64,000 nt of DNA from Ascoidea tarda (nom. inval.). Taxonomy: Eukaryota > Ascomycota > Saccharomycetes > Ascoideales > Ascoideaceae. Under the pieces are notes generated by a model. That model saw nothing but the letters and a program-made list of their open reading frames with translations. It did no database searches and was not told the origin of the DNA. Of this stretch, positions 1 to 11,254 are shown piece by piece; positions within the stretch are counted from its first letter, which is position 1, and each line of letters starts with the position of its first letter. The stretch covers positions 85,720 to 149,719 of the forward strand of contig JAKTTS010000001.1 in NCBI GenBank assembly GCA_030560485.1, in the 5' to 3' direction. Position numbers and translations under genes: made by a program.

Positions 1-32
1 TATACTACAGAAACACGCATGTTCCCGCGGCA

Positions 33-2240
33 CTACTGGTTGCCGAAGAGGGTGGCGATTTCCTGCTGGATTGTCATGCATTTCTCGTACTGGAGATTTG
101 CCTCGTAAACAGCGCCATTTTTATAGTAGTTGTGGTAGAGGTAGAGGCTGCTGAGGTAGTTCAAGATCTTGTTGCGAGAGATGGTGGAGAAGTGGATACA
201 TTGAAGGAGAAATCTGCATTTGGTCAACGAGTCTAGGAACTGCTCACTGACCATGAGTACTGCAATGGAGTATAGCTCGGGCGAGATATTTTGAAAGTAG
301 TTGGACTCTTGGATAATGTTGCTGAGAATATTATTACTATCTTCCTGAGAAATATCGTTGAACAAGATGTTAAACAATTTTTTGGTTTCATTTAGCAAAA
401 AGTCACTCTTTATAAAGTCCTCGTTAGTTTTGATCTTGTAATTATTTGTGATTTGATCGATTTCTTCTTTATTTTCTTCTTCAAAATAGGTATTTATTTC
501 TTGTAAATATGTATTTCTTTCATTTGTCAATCTTTCAATTTCAATGCTGTTATTGTTCATGTCTTTGAGAAAATTCAAGTTATTTTCCACAATTAAGATC
601 AAATTAAATGTGCTGAAGATGTACAATTGAGAATGGTTTTCCTTACCTTCAATTCTTTCTCCACCCAAATTATTTACAAAAGAAAAGAAATTCAATTGAT
701 AACTTTCAATAGTGTCGTTTTTAGTATTGTTATTGTTATTATCACTTAGTAATTCTCGCACTTTTAAGTATAAGGATTTGGCCAATCTCAAGTCACCTTC
801 GTTTTGTAGAATCAAAGCCAAGATAAAATAGAATTTTTTATAAAAGTTTTTATAATGATTTCTTTCAAATATGGTTAGCTTATTCAATTCATTAATCAAT
901 TCATTGATTTTCAATTTAAGCTCATCGAAGGACTTTAAATTTTCGTGCACCATATATTCATAATAAATAAGATAGAATTTGATTTGAAATTTTATAAAAT
1001 TCAACCGAATGAGTTTCAAATTAAATATATTTAAATCCCCCGAATTGTCTCCAATATAGTCTCCATTATATGATTTGATTTCACCGCCAGTATTCTTGGT
1101 ATCATTTTGTAAATGAACCTCGTCATTGAAGCCAATGCTGATGAATTTTTTGATTTGTTTTTGACATGCTATTAAAGCACTTTTAAAGTATAACATTGCT
1201 TTATTCTTTTCAAAATACTTGGATAGATACATTAATCCGGCAAATAGTTTATTGATTATATACAACTCGTCTAATGTTAGCCAGTTGATCTTAAATGGAA
1301 CCGAAGTATGGTCGTTATTGATTTGGCAAAGCATTTTAAAAGACCCATCGGGACTCCAACTGTTCCGATTATTTTGTCTTTGATAAGTTATAAACTCACT
1401 TAGTTTCCGAATTGATTTTTTGCCTTGTCGAAATTGGTACTGTAGTAAAGCAAGATTAATCTCATTTAGAATGTAAACCGAGTGTAATTGGGGTATCTCA
1501 CACAATTCTAATTCGATTTTGTTTTTATTATTTGGTTGTTTTATAAAATAGTCTCTCATTAAAATCATTGCCATCTTAGGAGATCCTCGATATAAATTCA
1601 AATTGATCTCAAATAGTATACTTAATTGTCGCAAGCTTTTATCATAAATTTCATTGTTAGATTCGTTGAATTTCCTTAGCAAATTCAACCCAAACTTAGG
1701 ATCCAAATTCAATAACAAATTTATTTTATAAAACTCAAACACCTTAAGCCACTGGGTTTCCTTTAGTATTTTCAAGTCTCTCATTTTTGAATTTATGTAT
1801 TTGATAGCAACTTTGGGGTTATTAATACTAATTAAATTGCTCGCTATGTATTCACTAATATATTTCAAGTTCAAGTTGTTTACTCTTGAGGATATTGTAA
1901 TAGCTTTGTTGACATAATTTTCTGCAATATCGTAATTTTCAGTCTCGTTAAAATAAATTTGAGATAATTTCAAGTAAATGGAGGCTTCAAGATTTGGCGA
2001 TAAGTTCTTGGACGTATTCAATATTGTGGTCAAGCAATTTATTGCCATATAAACTAATTTGAAGTATGATTTTAAACCAGTTTCATCTCTGATGGCATGG
2101 TGAATATTATTATGTGCAATGTCAAAATACTCTCTGGATAGCGACAAAAGAATATGGTTCACCACCTGGGGAGGATAGTTATTAATTAGAGGCTGAGGAT
2201 AATCGTACAGCACCTCTTTTTGATCATTTTCCATTTGCAA
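33..2240 (-). CDS. SCC4: Scc4/Mau2-type cohesin loader subunit
   Basis: A 735-residue all-helical protein with the tetratricopeptide-like repeats expected of Scc4/Mau2, which with Scc2 loads cohesin onto chromatin. Visible hallmarks are the N-terminal helix pair around residues 40-75 (a YFKLVYMAINCL segment), then a classic TPR stretch around 85-120 (LKLSQIYFNE followed by YDIAENYVNKAIT), then repeats to a conserved C-terminal helical block ending close to the stop. It is longer than the roughly 620 residues of the budding-yeast protein, partly through Asn/Asp-rich insertions around residues 390-410 and 520-530. ATG codons at 2240 and 2234 are both possible; the two give nearly the same protein. 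The assignment rests on recalled family features and length, not on a search; a different TPR-superhelix protein is the main alternative. Confidence 0.72.
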   Translation of the reverse strand: MQMENDQKEVLYDYPQPLINNYPPQVVNHILLSLSREYFDIAHNNIHHAIRDETGLKSYFKLVYMAINCLTTILNTSKNLSPNLEASIYLKLSQIYFNETENYDIAENYVNKAITISSRVNNLNLKYISEYIASNLISINNPKVAIKYINSKMRDLKILKETQWLKVFEFYKINLLLNLDPKFGLNLLRKFNESNNEIYDKSLRQLSILFEINLNLYRGSPKMAMILMRDYFIKQPNNKNKIELELCEIPQLHSVYILNEINLALLQYQFRQGKKSIRKLSEFITYQRQNNRNSWSPDGSFKMLCQINNDHTSVPFKINWLTLDELYIINKLFAGLMYLSKYFEKNKAMLYFKSALIACQKQIKKFISIGFNDEVHLQNDTKNTGGEIKSYNGDYIGDNSGDLNIFNLKLIRLNFIKFQIKFYLIYYEYMVHENLKSFDELKLKINELINELNKLTIFERNHYKNFYKKFYFILALILQNEGDLRLAKSLYLKVRELLSDNNNNNTKNDTIESYQLNFFSFVNNLGGERIEGKENHSQLYIFSTFNLILIVENNLNFLKDMNNNSIEIERLTNERNTYLQEINTYFEEENKEEIDQITNNYKIKTNEDFIKSDFLLNETKKLFNILFNDISQEDSNNILSNIIQESNYFQNISPELYSIAVLMVSEQFLDSLTKCRFLLQCIHFSTISRNKILNYLSSLYLYHNYYKNGAVYEANLQYEKCMTIQQEIATLFGNQ

Positions 2241-3959
2241 GCAAGTTTCTTTCCCAGCAGTAGTTGGTTATTTGAAGATGTAAAGGAAACTGGAAAGAAA
2301 AGACTTTGGTAACCCTTTCGATCGACAACCGTAAACACTCTGTTCGAAGACTAATTGCCAAAAATTCCGGCTTGCGGTAACTCTGGTTTCGACGAATGGT
2401 CCTATGAAATTACCACATGATATCATTAGCTAATCAACTCAAACTAAACCTGCCACGAATTGTTGTAACAAATCCATATTAAGGTATTGAGATACCAAAA
2501 CAGAATAAGAGGAACCCTTACCTTTTTTTATAGGGGTCTGCGTTAAATTTGTATGTTACGCGATAGACCGGTACTATGTGACAGTAGAAGCTGAGCAGCC
2601 GAATCAGAAGATCCAGCTACTCTACAATACAAACGAAATGTTGAAAAACAATAGTATCTTCAATACAACCTCGGTCTAAAGTCTCTTTTAAATGTTTATA
2701 ATATTGCTAGTACTGGCATCAATGGCGTGAAAACTTGATTGAATTAAATGTGTGAATAGCCTATTGTTATACATGATCGCATTGTATTAATTTCTACTAC
2801 ATTCAATTTCTTTTTATCAATTTTTCAGCACACTCATTTATTATCTCACATTGTTTCATATTATTTCATATGGTTGCGTATATACTATCATGTTAAAAGA
2901 ATGAAAAAGTAAATCCACTTATTTTGTTGATTTGCAATAAACCATAATATATGAATAAGTTGTTGTATAGCTTGGTTATATTTTTATAATGTATAATAAA
3001 CAAAAACAATAAAAACAAAAAAACAATAAAAACAAAAAAAAACAATCACAAAACATAACAAGAGCACACAAAATTAAAAACTACAAAAGCACAAATATAA
3101 AAGTAAACAATGTAGAAAAAAATAAAGTATAAAAATACAGATAATCATCAAATTTTTTGTTTCTGGTTTTTATTTGTTATAATTATCATTTGAAAACTTT
3201 AATCATGTATAAACCCTTCATGCGTGAATTATGATCTGCTATGACTTGAAATACATATATCACACTTATTATTCCGTTTAAATTTGCTTTGATTGTAGAA
3301 CCAGAAAATAAAGAGTCCAATAACATGCTATCCCTTAATAAATCCATCCAGCTTCCAGCAGTGTCCTGCTGGCTCTCCACCAATGGTAGTGCTACCAGGT
3401 CGGACTTCCCCAATTTGGTAATTCTACTGCATAACAGCAGCCAATTTATTTGACAGCTCCCGGTTTTATTCCAAAAATTCTGCTTCTCTTCAAAAGTTGG
3501 GAAAAACAATCGAATTTCGCGGGTTTTCGCAATTTGTTTTAGAGTCGAAAACATTGCACGTGCGCTAAGTCTGAATCTGCGGCTAGATTGCCTCCGCGGA
3601 CGGCTCAACAGTCTTTATCTATCTTTGTATCTATTCTGGCTGCGTTATAATAGTTCAAAATTGTTGTATGATATCCATGATAATATATTAAGGTAAAGAA
3701 GTGTGTGGGTTAGATCCCAGAGCGTCACGGGAGCAGATCGGAAACACATGCCGAGGGACAGACAGAGACCGAAAGTAGAAATCCGGCTGCCTTCAAACAC
3801 AAAAGAAACTATAAATTTGGTAATGGCATTGATCCAAATTGCAGTTGCAAATTCAATTCTATCAATACTAAAAAGGTAGCAACATTATCAATAACAAAAT
3901 AAGAAGCTTTGTTTTGAACATCTTGGATAAACACTCTCGACTGGTGATAGCAGGTACAA
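2241..3959. other. Intergenic region, SCC4 5' side to the NTPase-nuclease gene
   Basis: A 1.7-kb stretch without a gene I can support. The first 400 bases should hold the SCC4 promoter. Positions 2990-3170 are A-rich with repeated AAAACAAT units. A 140-codon minus-strand frame at 3186-3608 has no recognisable domain and is probably chance. Positions 3340-3620 and 3700-3800 are GC-richer and contain a CACGTG at about 3557; the latter precedes the plus-strand gene. Confidence 0.5.
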
Positions 3960-6431
3960 ATGAGAACTTTAGAAAACATTGATTATGCGTTAATACAGGC
4001 CAAATCTCTTCCAAAATCTCTTACTTTGGAGCAGTTCAGTATTTCTGCTCAATACATAAATCAGTGCTATTGCGAGAATCAGTTAAACATCCAGTCAGTT
4101 ACTCCTGACAATCTAACCCGAAACTTAACTGAACTAAGGCAAAATCTGGTGGATGCTCAAACCAAAAAGAGCAATGATGATACTTCAAAGAATAACGATT
4201 CAATTAGCACGTTCAAAACTCTTGAATACGCATTTTCTGCACCTTTACAATCATATAAAAATGTTAATGGTGTTCCTCTTGAAATCGAATTGCTAGCTGA
4301 AAAGCTAAGGTCATACGGAAAGAACTATTATGAAAATGGTAAATTTGCGTTTCCACTCGCAGCAATCGTGAATGCAAGTATGACTGGTAAAAGTCGTCTT
4401 GCAAAGGAATTAATGCAATACTTCCCTTATTCAATATATTTTTGTTATCGCAATTCAACATCAACTGGATTTCCCTTGGCCAGATTTGCAAGCACAATAA
4501 ACATAATAGTTAAGAAGAAAAACCAAATACAGAGCAGAAATGAATTTGAAGACATATTTGAGTTTTTCATTTTAATAACCTTTCTATGCAAGCTTGAATA
4601 CTCCGAGCATTTTAAATATCAATGGTTGAACGTTGAACGTTCAGATGTTGAAAGGTATATTGAAGATATTGTGGAGCAATTGCTTGACAAATTAAATAAA
4701 CCATCAAAAGTTCCGTTTTCAAGCAGATGGCATAGCTTTAGCAGAATTACTACGCTTTTAAACAAATAAATATTCAAACCAGGGAACAATGATTATGAGT
4801 TATCAGAAGCTATTCATGAATTAGGAAAACATGTTAGAGCCAAAATGCTGCCTAGACTTAGCGAAAGTTCCATCAATTGTTTGCTAGTGTTTGATGAGTG
4901 TGAGGTTTTAATTAACAATTTTTTTTACGATTCTTTTCTCGACAAATCCATAAATTATTTTAGGTTGTTCAGATCAGCGTTGGTTAAAACTGGAAATAAA
5001 ATCAGAATATTTGCTCTTTTTTTGGACACTAATAGTAAAATTTCCAATTTTACTCCTGCCCTGGAATGGGATCTGTCTCTCAGAGTAACATCAAAACCAG
5101 TGATTGATCCGATATTTCAAGTACAATCGGCTTTCAGTATATTCAAACATCAATACAAATTTAGTTTAAAACCTACTGATCCATACAACTTCACATTATT
5201 TGGAAGACCCATGTGGTACAAATACTTTCACACAATGAATTTTCATATTGATAACATAATTGATATTGCTGTTGAGAAGTTGGTAAGGATCGAGAGAAAC
5301 AGAGACATGCTGTTTTGCAGCAAATTTGGATATGATGATATCAACATCAAGGCTGCTGCGTCTCAAATCTATGCAATCCCTATAAGAAAAATTGCTGAAA
5401 AAACTGATGTGTTCGTGGCGAACCATATGGCAGTCATTACTGATATGGGTGATGATAGACAGGACTTGATTGCGCAGTATTTGGCTGAACCTGTATTGGC
5501 ATTTGGTGCTCACAGATTTGCAGATCAAAATGCAAACTTTTATGAAAAATTTTTCAATATGTACCAATTACTAGATCCTGGCAACAGTGGCGAGTTTGTC
5601 GCTGAAATTTTGATTATTGAAGTGATTAAAAAATTCATTTTTACCAGACCAGTTACTGGTTTTCAAAACTCGAGTCATAGAAGGATTAAGGTATCATCAA
5701 ATATTCAAAATAAACCCAAAGATAAGAGAAATAATAAAAATATAAACCAAGTAACCAAAAAAGCCGAGAACATCATAAATGATTTACTACCACTAGATTT
5801 ACCTAATCGTTATAAGACAATCCAGTATGATGAACTTATTTCAGTTGAATCATTCTTACAATCATGTGGGGCTAAAACTGAGAAATTAAAAAATCCCATA
5901 ATTCATGGTGTGATGTTTGTAAATCAATTCATCCGAATTGATTTCGCATTACAATTCATTGATTTGGAGCATTACTTCAAAAGGGGATGTGAGATATTAC
6001 TAGCTCCTAATGCCAAAACACTTGATATAGTTCTTCCAGTTTATATGAACCAATCAACTGACTTTTCGTTCATTGGAATCCAGGTTAAAAATAGAGAGGT
6101 AAAGAAACCATATGGTTCTGAACATTTCGGTGAAGCTTTTGCAAAATTTTCTTCATTTCATGATTTTGAAACACCTCCATTAGGTCTTTGGTTTGATTTG
6201 AAAGTTAATAATAATAGTCCCATAACGATTTCATCTATAAAAAACATGGAAACAATTACACTATGTGGATTAAAATTGTTTCAAATTAAGAAACAGATAA
6301 AAAAGAGCATGAAAAGATTTTTAGGTAGCAAATACGCAGGATGGAAAAACGATAAAAATGACCCAGTTGCAGCTTTATTCACAGAAGGGAAAAATGCCAG
6401 AGATCAAGCAGGTAGTTGGAAATCATTTTGA
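3960..6431 (+). pseudogene. P-loop NTPase / PD-(D/E)XK nuclease fusion (Crinkler-RHS-like), cut by one in-frame TAA
   Basis: A reading frame of 823 sense and stop positions is open from ATG 3960 to TGA 6431 except for one TAA at 4767-4769. Both halves are in the same phase, and the 25 codons after the TAA are open up to the next ATG at 4845. Residues 138-146 (NASMTGKSR) are a degenerate Walker A whose first Gly is Asn. It is followed by an Arg-Asn-Ser-Thr-Ser-Thr-Gly-Phe-Pro stretch typical of a large fungal NTPase family. Residues 308-313 (LLVFDE) are Walker B. In the C-terminal half a GE helix (LDPGNSGEFVAEIL) precedes an Asp in TLDIVLP and a Gln-Val-Lys in GIQVKNR, the layout of a PD-(D/E)XK nuclease core. 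This matches my memory of Crinkler/RHS-type NTPase-REase proteins. It stands alone between SCC4 and RGA1. Function is inferred; it may be a recent pseudogene, a readthrough gene or a base-call error. Confidence 0.7.
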
Positions 6432-7306
6432 TTTTTAAACTAGTTTTTTTTACTTTACTCACACTTTAATGTTTATTTTTATTCCCATTTCTGTTTTTCT
6501 GAAATTAAATGGTGAGTTGGCATAAAATCGGAAAATTAAATATCACAAATATTTCCCTTTCTGCCACTAATCATACCTCTCAAATGTACATTTATTGTCA
6601 ACTATTATTGCTGTTTTTTTACAATTGTTATGTACTAAGTATGGCTCAACTACTGAATTGGATTTAGCAAAAGCTTTTCATGAATATTTACCAAAATTAA
6701 CTTTGATTTTTTATTTCTTTGCTGAGTCTGCTTCAATCGCAAAGAATAGAGCTCTAAAATTCTTTGACTTTACGAAACAAAAAGATAAAATATATTAAGG
6801 GAACAAGCATATTTTATGTAAATATAAAGAGAAGAACTGAAATGCAAAAAAATAGAAGTACAATTATATACATCAATATATACGAAGTAAAAAAAATAAA
6901 AGAAATTTCAATCAAAAAAACGGCAATTACTTGAACACAAAATCAACGACTTAAATAACAATAAATTAAGACTAAAATAAACAGCCAAAATAGTCTAAAA
7001 ACAAAAAAAAAATTATCGATAAAAAAACCAAGCAAAAAAAAAATAAAACAAACAAACAAACAAACAAAATAATAACTTCAAATTAACAAAAACCTTGCTA
7101 AATTTGGAAATTTCCAAAATTATCAAGCCATAATAATTGTCTTAAAAGTACAATAAAAACAAATTAAAGCTTTTAAAATAAATGAAAAAAAAAATTAAAA
7201 AATTAAAAAAATAAACACGGAAGATAACAAGTTAAACATAGATATAAAAAAATTAACAAAGTTTATAACAAAAGACATTGAAATCTCTTCTATTATTTTA
7301 ATAAAA
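6432..7306. other. AT-rich intergenic region between convergent gene ends
   Basis: 875 bases separating the nuclease-type gene from the 3' end of the LIM-RhoGAP gene. It is very AT-rich with A-runs and CAAA repeats near 7040-7070, as expected of convergent 3' ends. A 67-codon frame at 6595-6798 lies in a different phase from the upstream gene; I see no domain in it and cannot support it as a gene. Confidence 0.5.
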
Positions 7307-10300
7307 TCAACTAAAATCTTTAAATATGGTTGAATAATTTTTAATTAAATATTCAGTAACATCGTTTTTGGCTTGCATATCTTGAATATCTCTTTCACCA
7401 GTTAAATCTCTGGCTAATGTTGGAGCAAAAACAATTGCCAAATTATGGAAATTCATCAAGTTGATATCACAATGCAGAGCAATTAAATTAAGATGTTTTG
7501 TTAAAGAGTATAGCGCATATTGATGTGACCTTGGTAATCCATCTATAATTTTCGTTAAACTTTCAATTTTTTTGTCTAATTTCTTTTGCTGTGAAACATT
7601 GATAAATCCCTCATAACTAGCATATGTAATTATTGGTTCAGGCAAACGACGTAAAAATCTTTTCAACGCACTAGTAACTGCATTAATATCCCCATGTAAC
7701 GCATCTTCCAATTCTGGTGATGTCAATTGATCATCAGGTAACTTATCAAATGCCTTTTCAATGGCTTCAATCTGAGAGTTTCCACCGCTTTTACGATAAA
7801 TACCTTCACTGTCAATTCCTTTTGATTCGACTATTGACATACATACCATCAATATTAATGGGATTGCTCTTTTCTCTCTTTTAACCCTTTCTTCTAAAGT
7901 TGTTCCCAAATCTATTTCAGTGACATTTGAATGGATTGAGAGACTGTTATTACTAGCTGTATGACTAACTAATGAATTAGTTGAAACATTAGGCTGGAGT
8001 TGATGTCCTAATGCTGACAATGATTGTGAATTGGGCATTGATATTAAATTTTTGGCCTCTTTACCGGTCAATTTACCAAATGGTTTTCCAACTTGAGCCC
8101 GTTTCCAAAATCTAGCCTTTCCCTTAGGTTTGGCTGTTTCAACCATCTCAACTGATCCAACTGTAATGTGTTCATCAATTGGGGAAATAGAAGTAGTATT
8201 ATATGGCTGAGTCACAATGATGTCGGTCCCTGAATTAGAATTATTTCCAATGTTACCTTGTGGTTTGTTCAAAACATGGCTATTATATGATACATTGCTC
8301 TGGCTACTATTAAGATTCATATAGCTAAATGAGCTTGATTTAGAAAAGTTACTGTTATCATTATCGTTATTGTTAGTGCTATTGCTTTTATTGTGATTCA
8401 TAATATCATTGGACTTGTCTTTTTCTTGAATCTTAATCAACTTTTCGTTTTCTTCAATTATATGCTTCTGCTCTTCAACCTTTTCTTTTAATTCATTTAA
8501 TGTATTGGTGAGATCAAAAACTTCATTGGCTATAGAATCTCTGGCATTAGCTAAATCAGAAATCTCACTTCTAATTGAAACGGATTGCTTGGTTAAAACA
8601 TGAATTTCGGATTTCAATGCACGCAATTCTGATTCAGCCTGGTTTACTGCATTTGCTATGGAATTACTAGAAAATCCACTCTGACTCAGTCCGGCATCAA
8701 CTGATGATTTCAAAACGTCTGAGGAAGATCTAACATGTGAGTATGAAGGTAGTGGAGCTGTTGAAAAGACTGAAGCACCCCCTGCTTTTATTGATGATCC
8801 CGACTGGATTCTATTATGGCCCACTCTTGGATCTAATGAAATCTGATAACTGGATGAGCTAAAATTATTATGATAATTGTTATATGCAGAAAGAACAATC
8901 GTGCTAGTATCAGCTGAACTTGTTGTACTAAGACTCTTTTTATGTTTGCTACCAAATAAGCTTTTGGGAGTTTTTGGAGACTTAATCGATAGTGATCTAG
9001 TTAAACTAGAAAATTTGCTCATCGCACTTGAAGGTGTCGAGGCTTTATGATTTTCGTTACCACCATCATAATCTTTGTCTTTTTCAAAATGCCCACTGCC
9101 AAATTTGAATAAACGATTAACTCTTGCTGGAGTATTAGGTTCATTGATGACTTCATGATCCGATTCATTAGTGTCATCTCTTAAATTATTAAGTGATAGG
9201 TCGATAAAGTTATTTTGAATTTTTAATGCATTATCAGAGATTGGGTTGCTATTATCGTCAGAATCATTCATATCAATGAAATTTCCACCTCTATTATCTT
9301 CAGGAACAACAAGGTTACTTGGTGAACCGATTACTGATGAAATATTAGCAAAGTTTGAGGAATACTGATCATTGATACTTTCCCGAGAAGAACTTTCACT
9401 CTTATTAAGAAATAGATTATTCTTATTAACTGAAAAATTGTTATTGATATTGTTGTGATAATTATAGGATAAACTGTTTTTGGAAGTTTTATTGATAATA
9501 TTAGATGATATTGATGTAGTTGTTGGAGCAGAACTTGATACAAGGTTATACTTGTTATGATTTTTTTCGTTGTCATCTATTGGAATAGTTCTATTATGGT
9601 ATGATACTGGAGATAACAGACTAATCGGTAAATTTGTTTTTGATGGTTTCTTTCTGGGAGTACGAGATGCTTGTATATTATTGTTAATAGAATCGTAGAA
9701 TTGTTGCTTTGAGGTTTCAATTATAGAATGATCATTTTTGTTTATTGGAGGTTGACCTAATACAAAAGACGAAGATATAGGTATTTGTCTGTCATGTGGC
9801 ATTAATAAAACCTGAGAAGATATATTGCTTGAGTGATCATTTGTTTTGTTATTGTTATTGGTAGAAGTATTATTGATTTTAAGAATGTTATTTGCATTGC
9901 TATTATTGCGAGTAATATTATCGGGGTTACTATTTATAGTATTGATAATATCGGGTTGAGGTTGGGGCTTGAAGGTTTTTTGTTGTAATTGTTGGGGAGG
10001 ATATTGAGATTTAGAATTTATTGAAGTGTTGCTTGAATTGTTTGAATTTTCAGAGTTTTTAGAAACACTGTTATTTCTTTTGATTTGAATTGGAGGAGCT
10101 AACTCAGAGAGATTGTTTTTAAGAGTAATATTTGGTGGAGGTGGAGGTGGAGGTGGAGATTTGGAAGAAGTCCTTAAACTAGAAGTGCTGTGATTAGCCT
10201 TTTGCAATATGAACATTGAGCTTCTCTTTTTCAAGCTATTTTGACGTGGCTGGTTTGATTGATTTTGTTGACTATTCTTTGATGGTAAAACTGGAATAGC

Positions 10301-11254
10301 AGATATGGGTGTTGGAGCTGAGTTTGAAGAGTTTGAAGAACTAGAGAAAATTGGAGACTGTTGGGGGATTGCAGGAAGAGATTTGTTTCTAATTTGAATT
10401 TGCTGCTGTTGTAATTGTTGTAATTTTTTTGCAACTTCTTTTGCTTTTCGTTCAGCATCATGTTTAACTTTTTTCGCTAGTAATTTTTCATGACAATTCA
10501 TGCAAAAGAGGCCCTTTGAAGTTCTAGCATATCTGTAATCTTGAATCTTTCTTTTGCAATTTCTACATTTAAAACAATTTGAACAATAAGCTTCATCACC
10601 AGTTAGAATAGCTAAATCTGAGATTTTTTTCTTACAGTTTTTACAATAATAAGTGCAATCTTCACAAACCAAAGCACCAGTACCAAGAACCAAAAATTCT
10701 GAGTTGATGCCTAGTTTTTTATTGCAATTTGAGCAACTAAAACAATGCATATGCCATCTGTCGTCGCCTAATTCAAAAGCATGGCCCTCGATGATTGGTT
10801 TGAGGCATCTTTTGCAAAGCTGATCCTTTGCGAACTCATCGTAGTCTTCTTCATCAGTGTGATTATCGTTGTTGTGATCGCTATGTTTGTTATCGCTATC
10901 ATTATCATTATCGCTATCGTTATCATTATCGTTATCATTACTGCTACTATGATTATTATCATTACCATCATTATTGTTATTGCTATTATTATTATTATTA
11001 TTATTGTTGTTGTTTTTGTGGCTGTTGTTGTTGTCGTGATTTGTGTGACTGTCGTGATCTTGATTGTTGGAAATGTTAATGTTGAGATTTATATGCGTTT
11101 CATCACTTGAACTATTAGGCTGATTAGAAGTGTGAAACATATCGGTATTGTTTATATTTAGGGAATGCAAATTTGATATGGAGTTTTTTCTGGGATGAAT
11201 GGTGGTATCAAAATGCGAAGTTATAGGAGAGGAGTGCAGTAGAATTGAGGTCAT
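7307..11254 (-). CDS. RGA1: LIM-domain Rho GTPase-activating protein (Rga1/Rga2 type)
   Basis: A 1315-residue protein with two LIM zinc fingers at residues about 147-200 and 204-254 (CxxC...HxxCFxCxxC patterns complete) and a RhoGAP domain at about 1129-1315. The GAP arginine finger is Arg1154 in GIYRKSG, and the downstream LPEPI and NLAIVFAPTL motifs are present. Between them lie some 600 residues of low complexity and a coiled coil near residues 880-950. Yeast Rga1/Rga2 accelerate GTP hydrolysis by Cdc42 and act in polarity, septins and pheromone response. Residues 60-135 are mostly Asn, Asp, Ser and His, encoded by a GTTATC/ATTATT-like repeat visible at 10860-11010. The start at 11254 is the first ATG of the frame. 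RGA1 versus RGA2 cannot be separated by reading, so the symbol stands for the pair. Confidence 0.9.
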   Translation of the reverse strand: MTSILLHSSPITSHFDTTIHPRKNSISNLHSLNINNTDMFHTSNQPNSSSDETHINLNINISNNQDHDSHTNHDNNNSHKNNNNNNNNNNSNNNNDGNDNNHSSSNDNDNDNDSDNDNDSDNKHSDHNNDNHTDEEDYDEFAKDQLCKRCLKPIIEGHAFELGDDRWHMHCFSCSNCNKKLGINSEFLVLGTGALVCEDCTYYCKNCKKKISDLAILTGDEAYCSNCFKCRNCKRKIQDYRYARTSKGLFCMNCHEKLLAKKVKHDAERKAKEVAKKLQQLQQQQIQIRNKSLPAIPQQSPIFSSSSNSSNSAPTPISAIPVLPSKNSQQNQSNQPRQNSLKKRSSMFILQKANHSTSSLRTSSKSPPPPPPPPNITLKNNLSELAPPIQIKRNNSVSKNSENSNNSSNTSINSKSQYPPQQLQQKTFKPQPQPDIINTINSNPDNITRNNSNANNILKINNTSTNNNNKTNDHSSNISSQVLLMPHDRQIPISSSFVLGQPPINKNDHSIIETSKQQFYDSINNNIQASRTPRKKPSKTNLPISLLSPVSYHNRTIPIDDNEKNHNKYNLVSSSAPTTTSISSNIINKTSKNSLSYNYHNNINNNFSVNKNNLFLNKSESSSRESINDQYSSNFANISSVIGSPSNLVVPEDNRGGNFIDMNDSDDNSNPISDNALKIQNNFIDLSLNNLRDDTNESDHEVINEPNTPARVNRLFKFGSGHFEKDKDYDGGNENHKASTPSSAMSKFSSLTRSLSIKSPKTPKSLFGSKHKKSLSTTSSADTSTIVLSAYNNYHNNFSSSSYQISLDPRVGHNRIQSGSSIKAGGASVFSTAPLPSYSHVRSSSDVLKSSVDAGLSQSGFSSNSIANAVNQAESELRALKSEIHVLTKQSVSIRSEISDLANARDSIANEVFDLTNTLNELKEKVEEQKHIIEENEKLIKIQEKDKSNDIMNHNKSNSTNNNDNDNSNFSKSSSFSYMNLNSSQSNVSYNSHVLNKPQGNIGNNSNSGTDIIVTQPYNTTSISPIDEHITVGSVEMVETAKPKGKARFWKRAQVGKPFGKLTGKEAKNLISMPNSQSLSALGHQLQPNVSTNSLVSHTASNNSLSIHSNVTEIDLGTTLEERVKREKRAIPLILMVCMSIVESKGIDSEGIYRKSGGNSQIEAIEKAFDKLPDDQLTSPELEDALHGDINAVTSALKRFLRRLPEPIITYASYEGFINVSQQKKLDKKIESLTKIIDGLPRSHQYALYSLTKHLNLIALHCDINLMNFHNLAIVFAPTLARDLTGERDIQDMQAKNDVTEYLIKNYSTIFKDFS

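Noticed and set aside
3186-3608. 140-codon minus-strand frame in the SCC4-nuclease gap
   Set aside because: No domain, mixed composition, no promoter or leader I could see; probably chance.
3700-3722. GGGTTAGATCCC resembling a T arm
   Set aside because: TTA replaces TTC and only three stem pairs form; no cloverleaf.
6595-6798. 67-codon frame after the nuclease gene as a missing C-terminus
   Set aside because: Different phase from the upstream frame, separated by a clear stop and 160 AT-rich bases, no domain.
10781-11110. 109-codon hydrophobic plus-strand frame
   Set aside because: Antisense of the Asn/Asp repeat of the LIM-RhoGAP gene; isoleucine/valine content follows from the repeat.
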